From: Maribacter algicola
GTDB lineage: Bacteria > Bacteroidota > Bacteroidia > Flavobacteriales > Flavobacteriaceae
Direction: 5' to 3'
Length of the DNA: 64,000 bases
Assembly (NCBI RefSeq): GCF_003933245.1
Contig: NZ_QUSX01000001.1
Location: forward strand, 496,001 to 560,000
The position numbers and the translations under genes were made by a program. The notes beneath the pieces are model-generated. The model saw nothing but the letters and a program-made list of their open reading frames with translations, searched no databases and was not told the DNA's origin. Positions 8,512 through 17,698 of the stretch are shown here, one piece after another. Each line of letters opens with the position of its first letter. The first letter of the stretch is position 1.

Positions 8512-10899
8512 ATGGTTGCTAAACTTACCAAAGGGTTTTGGTCCAAAACGGCCAGAATAATACTAAGGAACAGAATTCTTATTTTATGTGTGGTGGCTGG
8601 AATCACGGTTTTTTTGGCTATGCAATGGGGCAACATGCGTTTTTCCAATTCACAAGCCAATCTATTGCCTGATGATCACCCCGTTAATTTGGAGTATCAA
8701 AAATTTTTAAAACAATTTGGCGAAGAAGGTAATACCGTAGTATTTGCCATAAGGGACTCCGCTTTGTTCACTCCAGAAAATTTTAATCGTTGGAACAAAC
8801 TGAGCAAACAACTTGGTGCCTTCCCTGAGGTAGAATTTGTACTTTCTACTGACAACCTACAAGAACTTGTAAAAGATACGGTGGAACAGAAATTTGTAAT
8901 GCGCCCACTCATAAAATCGAGTCCTGAATCAAAAGCGGAAGTGAATAGCATTACTCAACACCTCTTTAACGAACTTCCTTTTTATGAAAATCTAATTTAC
9001 AATAAAGAATCCGGCACAATAAGAACGGTAATGTATTTGGATAAGGATATCGTAAATACTAGCGTACGAAAGGATTTCATCCTAAAGGACCTTAGCCATT
9101 TAATTTCCCGGTTTGAGGAAGAAACCAATTTGGAGGTCCATATTTCCGGTATGCCCTACGTACGAACTATGAATTCCCAAAATATCATCGACGAAATTGG
9201 AAAATTCATTCTTGCGGCATTGGGTGTTACTTCCCTAATTTTTTTCTTTTTCTTTAGAAGTTTCAGGGCAACATTTATTTCAATGTGCGTAGTAATCATA
9301 GGAGTTATGTGGGCCTTTGGGGTCCTTGGTCTTTTACAATATGAAATAACGGTGCTAACCGCACTAATTCCGCCCTTGATTATCGTTATTGGCATACCTA
9401 ACTGTATTTTTCTCATCAATAAATATCAGCAAGAAGTAAAAAAACACGGCAATCAAGCTTTGTCCCTCCAAAGGGTGATTTCAAAAATTGGAAATGCCAC
9501 CTTGATGACAAATATTACAACCGCATCCGGTTTTGCCACCTTTATAGTAACAGATAGTAAATTGCTCAAGGAGTTTGGTATTGTAGCTTCCATAAACATT
9601 ATAGGGATTTTCATTCTATCACTAATGATCATTCCCATAGTTTACAGTTTTCTTTCCCTTCCTAAAACCAGACACCTAAAGCATTTGAACAAGAAATGGA
9701 TCGATGCTTTTGTAAGTTGGATGGAGAATATCGTGCGTAATAAAAGGATATCGGTTTACATCGTTTCAATTTGTTTATTGGTCCTCAGTATTATAGGGAT
9801 CTACCAAATAGATATCTCCGGAAGCCCCATTGAAGATATGCCAAAGAAGGCCGAATTTTTTCAGGATATCCGATTTTTTGAAAACGAGTTCAATGGCATT
9901 ATGCCCGTTGAAATCATAGTGGACACGAAAAATCCCAAAGGGGTCATGAAACCGGCCACCCTAAAGAGAATGGATCAATTGGGAGATGTGGTGGCTGAAA
10001 TTCCGGAACTATCCCCTTCCTTATCTGTAGTGAATTTGGTAAAGTATTCGAAACAGGCCTTCTACAACGGTATTCCAAGATACTACCAGTTGCCCACAAG
10101 CCAAGAGAACACCTTTATTATGGATGTAGCCAGAAAATCATCCACCGAAGGCAATTTACTGAAAAGCTTTGTGGATAGTACTGGTCAGGTGGCCAGAATG
10201 ACCACCTATATGCGAGATGTCAAAACAAGCCGCATGGAAAAAATCGAGGAGCGTCTTTTGGAAAACATTCACAAAATCTTTCCAGAAGAGCGCTATACGG
10301 TTTACATGACAGGGAGTGCCCTGCTATTTTTAAAAGGCACTAAATACCTTGTAAAAAACTTGGTAATGTCGCTTGCTTTGGCCATTGGCCTTATAGCCCT
10401 GTTCATGGCCTATTTATTCAGATCCTTTAGAATGATCGTGATTTCCTTAATACCCAATGTGCTTCCTTTGATAATTACGGCGGGTGTTATGGGATTTATT
10501 GGAGTACCCATTAAGCCTTCTACCATTCTGGTATTTAGTATTGCTTTTGGCATATCCGTAGACGATACAATTCACTTTCTGGCAAAGTATAGACAAGAGC
10601 TAGAGTCCAAAAAATGGCAAATTAAAAAATCTGTGTACGCCGCCTTACGGGAAACCGGCGTAAGTATGTTTTACACATCCATAGTACTTTTCTTTGGCTT
10701 TTCCGTATTTATCATTTCCAATTTTGGTGGAACTGTGGCCCTTGGTGCACTCGTTTCCGCCACGTTGTTATTTGCTATGTTGGCCAACTTGATTCTATTA
10801 CCCTCCTTATTGCTATCCTTAGAAAAAAGTATAGCCAATAAGAAAACGCTAAAGGAACCACAAATAGACATATTGCCGCATGACGGGGAAATCGATTAA
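8512..10899 (+). CDS. RND-superfamily exporter of the MMPL / sterol-sensing type
   Basis: The 795-residue protein has two similar halves, each with one transmembrane helix, a large periplasmic loop and a five-helix bundle. The first bundle begins near FILAALGVTSLIFFFFF, the second near LVMSLALAIGLIALFMAYLF. The proton-relay-like motif GISVDDTIHFLAKY is present in the second half; the first half has GIPNCIFLINKY at the same place, so only the second half keeps the Asp pair. This is the MMPL/predicted-exporter branch of RND pumps, which export lipids or hydrophobic compounds. The substrate is unknown. It appears to be a single-gene unit. Confidence 0.85.
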   Translation: MVAKLTKGFWSKTARIILRNRILILCVVAGITVFLAMQWGNMRFSNSQANLLPDDHPVNLEYQKFLKQFGEEGNTVVFAIRDSALFTPENFNRWNKLSKQLGAFPEVEFVLSTDNLQELVKDTVEQKFVMRPLIKSSPESKAEVNSITQHLFNELPFYENLIYNKESGTIRTVMYLDKDIVNTSVRKDFILKDLSHLISRFEEETNLEVHISGMPYVRTMNSQNIIDEIGKFILAALGVTSLIFFFFFRSFRATFISMCVVIIGVMWAFGVLGLLQYEITVLTALIPPLIIVIGIPNCIFLINKYQQEVKKHGNQALSLQRVISKIGNATLMTNITTASGFATFIVTDSKLLKEFGIVASINIIGIFILSLMIIPIVYSFLSLPKTRHLKHLNKKWIDAFVSWMENIVRNKRISVYIVSICLLVLSIIGIYQIDISGSPIEDMPKKAEFFQDIRFFENEFNGIMPVEIIVDTKNPKGVMKPATLKRMDQLGDVVAEIPELSPSLSVVNLVKYSKQAFYNGIPRYYQLPTSQENTFIMDVARKSSTEGNLLKSFVDSTGQVARMTTYMRDVKTSRMEKIEERLLENIHKIFPEERYTVYMTGSALLFLKGTKYLVKNLVMSLALAIGLIALFMAYLFRSFRMIVISLIPNVLPLIITAGVMGFIGVPIKPSTILVFSIAFGISVDDTIHFLAKYRQELESKKWQIKKSVYAALRETGVSMFYTSIVLFFGFSVFIISNFGGTVALGALVSATLLFAMLANLILLPSLLLSLEKSIANKKTLKEPQIDILPHDGEID

Positions 10900-10926
10900 A
10901 CATCGTTTAAAACCAAGTTGTATTCA

Positions 10927-10957
10927 TTTATTCTTTTGGGCCAAAAACCTATCTTTG
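10927..10957 (+). promoter_or_regulatory. Promoter of asnS
   Basis: TTTA (10927-10930), a 19-base spacer and TATCTTTG (10950-10957) resemble the Bacteroidota promoter, with one mismatch in the -33 box. The -7 element ends 25 bases before the asnS ATG. Confidence 0.5.
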
Positions 10958-10982
10958 GCTTTTAATTTTCAATCGATTTAAA

Positions 10983-12416
10983 ATGCGATCAGTAAGCATC
11001 AAGGAACTCTTAACAGGGAAAGAATTACTACAGGAAATTACCGTAAACGGATGGGTACGAACTTTTAGAAGTAATAGGTTTATCGCCCTAAATGATGGTT
11101 CCACGCTCAATAATATTCAATGTGTGGTGGATTTTGAAAAGTTGGATGATGCCATTTTAAGGCAAGTGAACACAGGTGCCGCCCTAAAAATTACAGGAAC
11201 CTTGGTAGAAAGTCAAGGAAAGGGTCAAAAGGTCGAAATACAGGTAAGGGATATTTTTGTACACGGAGGTGCAGATCCAGAGGTATATCCCATACAGCCA
11301 AAAAAGCACTCCTTGGAATTTTTAAGGGAAAAGGCGCACCTAAGGGTACGTACCAATACCTTTTCCGCAGTAATGCGTGTAAGGTCTGCACTTGCCTTTG
11401 CCATTCATCAATATTTCAGGGAAAACGGTTTCTATTATTTCCATGCACCTATCATAACGGGGTCTGATGCGGAGGGTGCTGGCGAAATGTTCCGTGTCAC
11501 CACATTGGATGAAAAGAATCCCCCATTAAAAGAGGACGGAACTGTGAATTTTAAGGAGGATTTCTTTGGAAAGGAAACCAACCTAACGGTATCCGGTCAA
11601 TTAGAGGCAGAGGCATATGCCATGGCCCTTGGCAAAGTCTATACCTTTGGCCCTACGTTTAGGGCGGAAAATTCAAATACCTCAAGGCATTTGGCCGAAT
11701 TTTGGATGATAGAGCCTGAAATGGCCTTCTATGATCTCGACGCCAATATGGATTTGGCCGAAGACTTTATCAAATATGTCCTTAGCTATGTACTTGAACA
11801 TTGTGAAGAGGACCTACAATTTTTAGAAAATCGGCTCTTGGATGAGGAGAAGACAAAACCTCAGGCGGAAAGAAGTGAAATGGCCCTAATTGAAAAGCTG
11901 AAGTTCATTACGGACAATAACTTTAAACGCGTTACTTACACGGAAGCCATCGAAATATTAAGAAATAGCAAGCCTAACAAAAAGAAAAAATTCCAATATC
12001 ATATAGATGAATGGGGTGCGGATCTTCAAAGTGAGCACGAGCGCTATCTGGTAGAACAGCATTTTAAATGCCCCGTAATCCTTTTTGATTATCCAGCAAA
12101 AATAAAGGCCTTTTATATGCGTTTGAACGAGGACGGGAAGACCGTTAGGGCCATGGACATCCTCTTTCCGGGCATTGGTGAGATCGTTGGAGGCTCGCAA
12201 AGGGAGGAGCGCTTGGAGGTACTAAAAGAGAAAATGGCCGCATTGGATATACCGGAAGAGGAGTTATGGTGGTATCTGGATTTGCGAAAATTCGGTACCG
12301 CCGTACATAGTGGTTTTGGGTTAGGGTTTGAACGTCTCGTCCTTTTTGCCACGGGCATGGGGAATATAAGGGATGTCATACCTTTCCCGAGAACGCCACA
12401 AAATGCTGAATTTTAA
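10983..12416 (+). CDS. asnS: Asparaginyl-tRNA synthetase
   Basis: The enzyme charges tRNA-Asn directly with asparagine. The 477-residue protein has an N-terminal OB-fold anticodon-binding domain (TVNGWVRTFRSNRFIALNDG, about residues 18-115) and a class II catalytic core. In the core are the motif 2 region FRAENSNTSRHLAEF and motif 3 GFGLGFERLVLFATG near the end, followed by the RDVIPFPRTP ending that is typical of Asn/Asp enzymes. FRAENSNT and HLAEFW favour AsnRS over AspRS. rpoN follows after 38 bases and may be co-transcribed. Confidence 0.96.
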   Translation: MRSVSIKELLTGKELLQEITVNGWVRTFRSNRFIALNDGSTLNNIQCVVDFEKLDDAILRQVNTGAALKITGTLVESQGKGQKVEIQVRDIFVHGGADPEVYPIQPKKHSLEFLREKAHLRVRTNTFSAVMRVRSALAFAIHQYFRENGFYYFHAPIITGSDAEGAGEMFRVTTLDEKNPPLKEDGTVNFKEDFFGKETNLTVSGQLEAEAYAMALGKVYTFGPTFRAENSNTSRHLAEFWMIEPEMAFYDLDANMDLAEDFIKYVLSYVLEHCEEDLQFLENRLLDEEKTKPQAERSEMALIEKLKFITDNNFKRVTYTEAIEILRNSKPNKKKKFQYHIDEWGADLQSEHERYLVEQHFKCPVILFDYPAKIKAFYMRLNEDGKTVRAMDILFPGIGEIVGGSQREERLEVLKEKMAALDIPEEELWWYLDLRKFGTAVHSGFGLGFERLVLFATGMGNIRDVIPFPRTPQNAEF

Positions 12417-12454
12417 GGGTATTTGGTTATTTTTATACGTAGCGAATAAAATAG

Positions 12455-13912
12455 ATGTTAAAACAGCACTTACAATTTAAGCTTTCCCAGAAGTTGTCCC
12501 CTCAACAGATTCAATTGATGAAGTTGATTCAGCTTCCTACACAAGCGTTCGAACAACGCCTGAAACAGGAGTTGGAGGAGAATCCTGCCCTGGAAAGCGG
12601 TAAGGAAGATCTTGACAATACTGCAGACGAATTTGACGATATTTATAATCAGGAGTCAGATAGCGAGACCATTGCTGCGGATGATATCAACATTGATGAC
12701 TATTTAAGTGATGATGAAATCCCCGATTATAGAACACAATCGAACAATTATAGTGCGGACGACGAGGAAAAGAGTGTGCCGTATGCATCTGGAACCACGT
12801 TCAATCAATACTTGATCAATCAATTAAACACGGTATATCTGAACGACGAGGAATGGGCCATTGCCGAGTTTCTAGTCGGGAGCGTGGATGAAAGCGGGTA
12901 CATAAGAAGACCTATTTCCGATATATTGGATGATTTGGCCTTTACGCAAAATGTTTACACGGATGAGAAAACCATTCAAAAGGTTTTGTCCATAGTTCAG
13001 GAGTTAGATCCACCAGGGGTAGCCGCAAGGTCTTTGGAAGAGTGCCTAATCATACAATTGGAACGAAAAGAACTTACCCCAAGTATCGAACTGGCTATTT
13101 CCATATTGAAAAAGTCGTTCGATCAATTCACAAAAAAACATTACAAAAAGCTTATCCAAAAACATAATGTTACCGAGGAGGAATTAAAAAACGCGATATC
13201 CGAAATTGAAAGATTGAATCCAAAACCTGGTGGTTCCTACTCGGGCAACAATAGAATCATAGAGCATGTGGTGCCGGATTTTTCAATAAGGATTGTCGAT
13301 GGTGAGTTGGAACTTAGCCTCAACGGTCGCAATGCACCGGAGCTGCACGTATCCAAGGAGTATAGCAATATGCTCAAAGGATATAAAGAATCCAAGGACA
13401 AAACCAAATCACAAAAAGATACGGTTCTCTTCATTAAACAGAAGCTGGATGCCGCAAAGTGGTTTATAGATGCCATAAGACAGCGTCAGCAGACCTTGTT
13501 CATCACTATGAACGCGATAATGCAGTATCAAAAAGAATACTTTTTAACTGGTGACGAACGAAATTTACGGCCCATGATCCTAAAGGATATTGCAGATGAA
13601 ATAGACATGGACGTAAGCACCGTTTCCAGGGTAGCCAATAGCAAATACGTAGATACTCCCTATGGTACGAAATTGATAAAGGAATACTTTTCGGAATCCA
13701 TGAAAAATGATCAAGGGGAAGATGTATCGACCAAGGAAATCAAAAAGATTTTAGAAACGGTCATAAAAAATGAAGAAAAAAGAAAACCGTTAACAGATGA
13801 CAAACTTGCTGCCATTTTAAAGGATAAAGGTTATCCTATAGCCCGTAGGACAGTAGCTAAATATCGCGAACAATTGGATATTCCCGTTGCGAGATTGAGA
13901 AAGGAGATTTGA
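12455..13912 (+). CDS. rpoN: RNA polymerase sigma-54 factor
   Basis: Sigma-54 directs RNA polymerase to -24/-12 promoters opened by enhancer-binding proteins. Of the 485 residues, the Gln/Leu-rich region I (LKQHLQFKLSQKLSPQQIQLMKLIQLP) interacts with the activator. An acidic region II follows (about residues 45-110), then the core-binding region and the helix-turn-helix DIADEIDMDVSTVSRV. The RpoN box IARRTVAKYRE lies near residues 464-474 and recognises the -24 element. The length is normal. It lies after asnS and overlaps the next gene by one base. Confidence 0.97.
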   Translation: MLKQHLQFKLSQKLSPQQIQLMKLIQLPTQAFEQRLKQELEENPALESGKEDLDNTADEFDDIYNQESDSETIAADDINIDDYLSDDEIPDYRTQSNNYSADDEEKSVPYASGTTFNQYLINQLNTVYLNDEEWAIAEFLVGSVDESGYIRRPISDILDDLAFTQNVYTDEKTIQKVLSIVQELDPPGVAARSLEECLIIQLERKELTPSIELAISILKKSFDQFTKKHYKKLIQKHNVTEEELKNAISEIERLNPKPGGSYSGNNRIIEHVVPDFSIRIVDGELELSLNGRNAPELHVSKEYSNMLKGYKESKDKTKSQKDTVLFIKQKLDAAKWFIDAIRQRQQTLFITMNAIMQYQKEYFLTGDERNLRPMILKDIADEIDMDVSTVSRVANSKYVDTPYGTKLIKEYFSESMKNDQGEDVSTKEIKKILETVIKNEEKRKPLTDDKLAAILKDKGYPIARRTVAKYREQLDIPVARLRKEI

Positions 13913-14517
13913 TGAAGTTATTCTTTCAGACCATTTCCTATATTTTCCATCCAATCTTTGTTCCAATAGCAGGCACGGTAGCCTATTTTTTGACTACCCC
14001 AAAGTACAGTCCACTGGAACTACAGAGCGGAAACATTCTTCCTATTTTTATACTTACCGTAATTATTCCCATAATCGCCTTTTTAATATTAAAAAACTTG
14101 GGCGTTGCAAATTCTATTTTTTTAAATTCTGTCTCAGAAAGAAAATACCCTTTGCTCATTCATATTATCTTACTGACACTAATACTCATCAAAGTTATCC
14201 CCAATAATTACGTTGCCGAACTATATTTTTTCTTTGTAGGACTTATAGGTGCGGCGTTTTCCTGCTTATTCTTGTTGTTTTTCAATTTTAAAACAAGTTT
14301 GCATGCCGTGGGTATTTCTGGAATATTAATGTATCTCATAAATCTGAGCATCCATTTTGAGATAAATATTGTAATAGCCATTGGGCTTATGACCCTTTTT
14401 ACAGGTCTTGTGATATCCGCAAGGCTATACCTCAAGGCTCATTCAAAACTAGAAGTTTTTGTTGGCCTTTTGATCGGACTATTGTCCCAACTTCTTACAG
14501 TGAAGTTTTGGCTATAG
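13912..14517 (+). CDS. PAP2-like integral membrane protein
   Basis: The ATG at 13912 overlaps the rpoN stop as TGATG, with GGAG eight bases earlier; a TTG three bases upstream is less likely. The 201-residue protein has about six hydrophobic helices. Two short motifs recall PAP2 phosphatases: SLHAVGISG (compare PSGH) and SARLYLKAHSKLEVFVGLLIG (compare SR-x5-H-x3-D). Conserved His residues remain, but the match is incomplete, so lipid phosphatase activity is only inferred. Its last six bases overlap the convergent PorT-like gene. Coupling to rpoN suggests co-expression but not a shared function. Confidence 0.75.
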   Translation: MKLFFQTISYIFHPIFVPIAGTVAYFLTTPKYSPLELQSGNILPIFILTVIIPIIAFLILKNLGVANSIFLNSVSERKYPLLIHIILLTLILIKVIPNNYVAELYFFFVGLIGAAFSCLFLLFFNFKTSLHAVGISGILMYLINLSIHFEINIVIAIGLMTLFTGLVISARLYLKAHSKLEVFVGLLIGLLSQLLTVKFWL

Positions 14518-15201
14518 AATATAGAAAACCAAACCGACCCTCAAGGGTTTAATCTCAATAATTTCATTATTTAATACGGCCTTATCATTAAACAATTGGG
14601 TTAAAGCGTAGTAAATGTGAACGTTAAACGTATTATAGCCGATATTAAAAGTAGGCCCATATTGTAACCTTTTTATATCGGTATTGAAAAACCCGTCCCT
14701 AAAATCGGATGTAACCAGTTTAGATCTGGCACCTACCACATATCCAAACTTCATTCCCGTATATATCCTCCAAAATTTATAATCGGTAGGAGTAGAATTT
14801 CGCCATCGAAATTCAAACGGAAGTTCAATTAAATGCGTTTGTACCTTACTTCTTTTAAAACCAGGTATAATACCCCCAATATCGTAGGAAAACCCATTAG
14901 GAACCTCCGTAACGGTTAAATTGGAATAATAGGTATTCAAAGCCAAACCCAAACCTACACCCAATGCTTTTGTACCGCTATTGTTTAATGGAACATCCTT
15001 TATTATACCTCCCATCAACCCATACGATAAGTTTCTTTGTTTTAAGTCGACTGGCTTATTTCTTACAAAGTTATAGGTTATTCCTAAGTAAAATTGATCT
15101 TCGAAATAACGTTGGTACCTTAAATTTTCCTTAGAAGTATTTTCCTGGGAAAAACAAGCAAGAAAACACAAAAATGAAAGTGAAAATAAAAATAGCCTCA
15201 T
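14512..15201 (-). CDS. PorT-family outer-membrane beta-barrel protein
   Basis: The 229-residue protein has a signal peptide (MRLFLFSLSFLCFLACFSQ) and a run of beta strands with aromatic girdles. THLIELPFEFRWR is a hallmark of PorT-family barrels and VGLVFYIL is a terminal strand. The family includes PorT/SprT of the type IX secretion system, but many members have other or unknown roles, and nothing here shows that this one is the secretion component. It lies downstream of the ExbBDD cluster on the same strand, beyond a terminator, and overlaps the convergent PAP2-like gene by six bases. Confidence 0.75.
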   Translation of the reverse strand: MRLFLFSLSFLCFLACFSQENTSKENLRYQRYFEDQFYLGITYNFVRNKPVDLKQRNLSYGLMGGIIKDVPLNNSGTKALGVGLGLALNTYYSNLTVTEVPNGFSYDIGGIIPGFKRSKVQTHLIELPFEFRWRNSTPTDYKFWRIYTGMKFGYVVGARSKLVTSDFRDGFFNTDIKRLQYGPTFNIGYNTFNVHIYYALTQLFNDKAVLNNEIIEIKPLRVGLVFYIL

Positions 15202-15218
15202 AAGGCTAAATTAAGCAA

Positions 15219-15252
15219 ATAAAAAACGCTTCAAAATAATTTGAAGCGTCTT
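15219..15252 (-). terminator. Terminator of the exbB-exbD cluster
   Basis: ACGCTTCAAA and TTTGAAGCGT form a 10-bp stem around a four-base loop; read on the minus strand it is followed by TTTTTT. It lies 24 bases after the last exbD stop. Confidence 0.85.
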
Positions 15253-15275
15253 AAATAAGTTTGAAAAAATTTTTC

Positions 15276-15758
15276 TTATTGAAGGTTTCTGAAAGCGTCC
15301 CCTTCGTAAGTAGTATAATTTACCTTTAATGCATTTACCTTACGCAGCTCTTGCTTAATATCGGAAATTAGCCCCATATTGGCATTTTTATCCACCTTAA
15401 GGGCTGTGGTCAATACGTTCTGCAATTCCTGTGGCTTTTTGGCCCTTTCCATCAAGATATAGTCTCCAACTTCACTTGGCTTGGCAAACTTATCATTCAA
15501 TTGTATTTGAGGCTCTGTTCCGTACACTTTTTCGTATTCCCTTGTTGGCTTTCCAACGTAGATGTAGATAACCCTGTCCTTTTTTTCCAATTTCTTTACT
15601 TCATTGGCATTAGGCAATACATTTTCAACCTTTAGGGAACTATCCTTCATCACGGTAACCGTCATAAAGAAGAACAAAAGCATAAATACAATGTCAGGAA
15701 GCGATGCAGTTGATACTGCTGGCACTTCTCCATCCTTTTTCTTTGCAAATTTAGACAT
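15276..15758 (-). CDS. exbD: ExbD-family biopolymer transport protein (second copy)
   Basis: ExbD/TolR proteins join ExbB in a proton-driven inner-membrane motor that energises TonB or related machines. The 160-residue protein has a short cytoplasmic N-terminus, one transmembrane helix (LPDIVFMLLFFFMTVTVM) with the conserved proton-binding Asp inside the helix start, then a periplasmic domain of about 120 residues. It follows the first exbD after 23 bases and is the last gene of the cluster. Paired, unequal ExbD proteins beside one ExbB are common in Bacteroidota. Confidence 0.92.
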   Translation of the reverse strand: MSKFAKKKDGEVPAVSTASLPDIVFMLLFFFMTVTVMKDSSLKVENVLPNANEVKKLEKKDRVIYIYVGKPTREYEKVYGTEPQIQLNDKFAKPSEVGDYILMERAKKPQELQNVLTTALKVDKNANMGLISDIKQELRKVNALKVNYTTYEGDAFRNLQ

Positions 15759-15781
15759 AGTGTTTTATTTTTTCTTCTTTA

Positions 15782-16402
15782 TTAATTCGTTGTAGTTTCA
15801 GCCTCGGACAATTTCTGTGGAAATAGTTCCTGAATCCTCTGAACTTTTTCCTTTAATTCATCCTTAACTTCATCCGAGGTCTCGGGATTGAGGTATTCTG
15901 CTTCCATATCCACAAACTTTTGCCCATAAAGCCTTTGGGCTTCCCTATCCCTTAAGTCATTGTAAGCTCCAACCAATTCGTTTTGAACCGTAATGTAAGT
16001 GGAGTACTTTGTCTCTCTATCGTTCTTTAAGGAAATAATCGCCTTTGCAGGACTATCTGACGAAGAGGCATCCCTGGCCCCTTTACAGTAGCTACAATAA
16101 TCCGGACTTCCTTGAGGCGCACCTCCATTATCCAGGAACGCCATTGCCTTCTCCCTTAAATCTGATATCTCTATCAACTCATCATCAGCCAATAATTGAC
16201 CATTTTTGTTGATATTGACTTGAAAGATATTTTTTTGCTTAATAACAACATCTTGATCTGGCGGTTCAATTGGAGGCAACATACGGTCCAAACCTGCATC
16301 CGTTTCTATGGTAGTCGTTACCAAGAAAAAGATGAGCAGTAGAAACGCTATGTCCGCCATGGAACCTGCATTAACTTCTGGTGCTCCTGCTCTTCTAGCC
16401 AT
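15782..16402 (-). CDS. exbD: ExbD-family biopolymer transport protein with a CxxC insertion
   Basis: The 206-residue protein has the ExbD helix with its membrane Asp (GSMADIAFLLLIFFLVTTTI) after a short cytoplasmic start, then a periplasmic domain longer than in its neighbour. The extra part includes a loop with C103-S-Y-C106 (PDYCSYCKGARDASSSDS) and a C-terminal acidic, helical tail (about residues 160-206). The CxxC could bind metal or form a disulfide, which is inference. It sits between the small membrane protein and the second exbD in a tightly spaced cluster (10 and 23 bases). Confidence 0.9.
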   Translation of the reverse strand: MARRAGAPEVNAGSMADIAFLLLIFFLVTTTIETDAGLDRMLPPIEPPDQDVVIKQKNIFQVNINKNGQLLADDELIEISDLREKAMAFLDNGGAPQGSPDYCSYCKGARDASSSDSPAKAIISLKNDRETKYSTYITVQNELVGAYNDLRDREAQRLYGQKFVDMEAEYLNPETSDEVKDELKEKVQRIQELFPQKLSEAETTTN

Positions 16403-16412
16403 AATAATTTTT

Positions 16413-16844
16413 TTATTTACCGAACAGTTTCTTTACCCCAGGAAGAACCATCAAAACAACGGCAACAACCGTTAAAATGAAAAATACGTTCAATCCCATT
16501 CCTATTTTTTTAACTGTTGATTCACTGGACATGGCCATGTATTCAGGTGCTACATCCGTGCCACTTGAAAGGACGTATGAGATTCCAACGACAATGGCCA
16601 ACCCAACAACAACAAACAGCGTCTTCTTAAGACCTTGAGGGTTAGAAAACAAATTCTTTAATGTGAATAATAAAGCGGCCACTACAGCAATTCCTAAAAG
16701 AATATAAGTGATAATGAACATTCCGTTCATTGCACCGCTTTGAGCTGCCTCGGCTGCCGGCATATCGCTACTTGGCAACATGTACCAAAGTACCGCGCTC
16801 AGCAAGCCTATGACAATCAGTGCTATTTTTATTATTTTTTGCAT
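16413..16844 (-). CDS. Small membrane protein of the ExbB-ExbD cluster
   Basis: This 143-residue protein has four predicted transmembrane helices (about residues 5-20, 43-63, 75-92 and 116-135), with an Ala-rich loop after the first. I do not recognise a named domain. It lies 27 bases after exbB and 10 bases before exbD, so it should be made with the motor. The position between ExbB and the two ExbD proteins recurs in related genomes as far as I recall, suggesting an accessory subunit; that is inference. Confidence 0.8.
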   Translation of the reverse strand: MQKIIKIALIVIGLLSAVLWYMLPSSDMPAAEAAQSGAMNGMFIITYILLGIAVVAALLFTLKNLFSNPQGLKKTLFVVVGLAIVVGISYVLSSGTDVAPEYMAMSSESTVKKIGMGLNVFFILTVVAVVLMVLPGVKKLFGK

Positions 16845-16871
16845 AATTATTTTAGGTATTTAAAATGGAAC

Positions 16872-17621
16872 TTATTTTTTATGGTCTACCAACATATCGA
16901 TCAATGTAATCGATGAGTCCTCCATATCATTTACAATACTATCGATCTTCGCGATAATGTAGTTGTAAAAGATTTGAAGTATGATAGCCGTAATAAGACC
17001 AAATACCGTAGTCAATAACGCCACCTGGATATCACCTGCAATAAGGGAAGCACTTAGGTTACCTACCGCAGCAATCTTTTGGAAGGCCTGAATCATACCA
17101 ATTACAGTTCCCATGAAACCAAGCATCGGCGCAATAGCGATAAACAAGGACAACCAAGAAACGTTCTTCTCCAATTGACCCATTTGAACACCACCATAAG
17201 CTACAACAGCTTTCTCGGCAGACTCAACACTTTCACCTGCTCTATCCAAACCTTGGTAGTAAATAGAAGCAACAGGACCTTTTGTATTTCTACATACCTC
17301 CTTAGCAGCCTCAACTCCTCCAGAAGCCAAAGCATCTTCAACTTGTTGCTTCAATTTGGCCGTGTTGGTGCTAGCCATATTTAAATAAATAATTCTTTCA
17401 ATCGCTACGGCCAAACCAAGGATCAAACATAAAAGTACAATACCCATAAAGCCTGCACCCCCTTGAATGAACTGCTCTTTCAATACTTGCGTAAATCCTC
17501 TGTCCGCTTCCGGAGCCGCATCTTGAACTAGCAAAGCTACAGCCGCCACTTTTGCACTTACCATATTTGTACCTGCTACAAACGCCCCAGCAACAGCTAG
17601 GCTTGGAAATAATTTTTTCAT
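16872..17621 (-). CDS. exbB: ExbB / MotA / TolQ-family proton channel protein
   Basis: The 249-residue protein has an N-terminal hydrophobic leader, then three transmembrane helices: GFMGIVLLCLILGLAVAIERII, LFIAIAPMLGFMGTVIGMI and VALLTTVFGLITAIILQIFYN (first part of each). GTVIGMIQAF and TTVFGLITA are the hallmark channel motifs. With ExbD it uses the proton gradient to drive TonB-like work at the outer membrane. It heads the cluster exbB, small membrane protein, exbD, exbD. A TAAGTTTG element lies only five bases upstream of the ATG. Confidence 0.95.
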   Translation of the reverse strand: MKKLFPSLAVAGAFVAGTNMVSAKVAAVALLVQDAAPEADRGFTQVLKEQFIQGGAGFMGIVLLCLILGLAVAIERIIYLNMASTNTAKLKQQVEDALASGGVEAAKEVCRNTKGPVASIYYQGLDRAGESVESAEKAVVAYGGVQMGQLEKNVSWLSLFIAIAPMLGFMGTVIGMIQAFQKIAAVGNLSASLIAGDIQVALLTTVFGLITAIILQIFYNYIIAKIDSIVNDMEDSSITLIDMLVDHKK

Positions 17622-17626
17622 TTTTT

Positions 17627-17658
17627 CAAACTTAAATTAGTTAGTTAATAGGGTTAAA
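17627..17658 (-). promoter_or_regulatory. Promoter of the exbB cluster, very close to the start codon
   Basis: On the minus strand TTTA (17658-17655), a 20-base spacer and TAAGTTTG (17634-17627) resemble the Bacteroidota promoter. Only five bases separate the -7 element from the exbB ATG, which would give a leaderless or nearly leaderless mRNA. Confidence 0.4.
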
Positions 17659-17698
17659 GATAAAAAAAAATCAATATAAAAAAAGTAAAACTTACTTG

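Noticed and set aside
14512..15201. Assigning the PorT-family gene as the type IX secretion component PorT/SprT
   Set aside because: The family has many members with other roles, and no other secretion gene is nearby.
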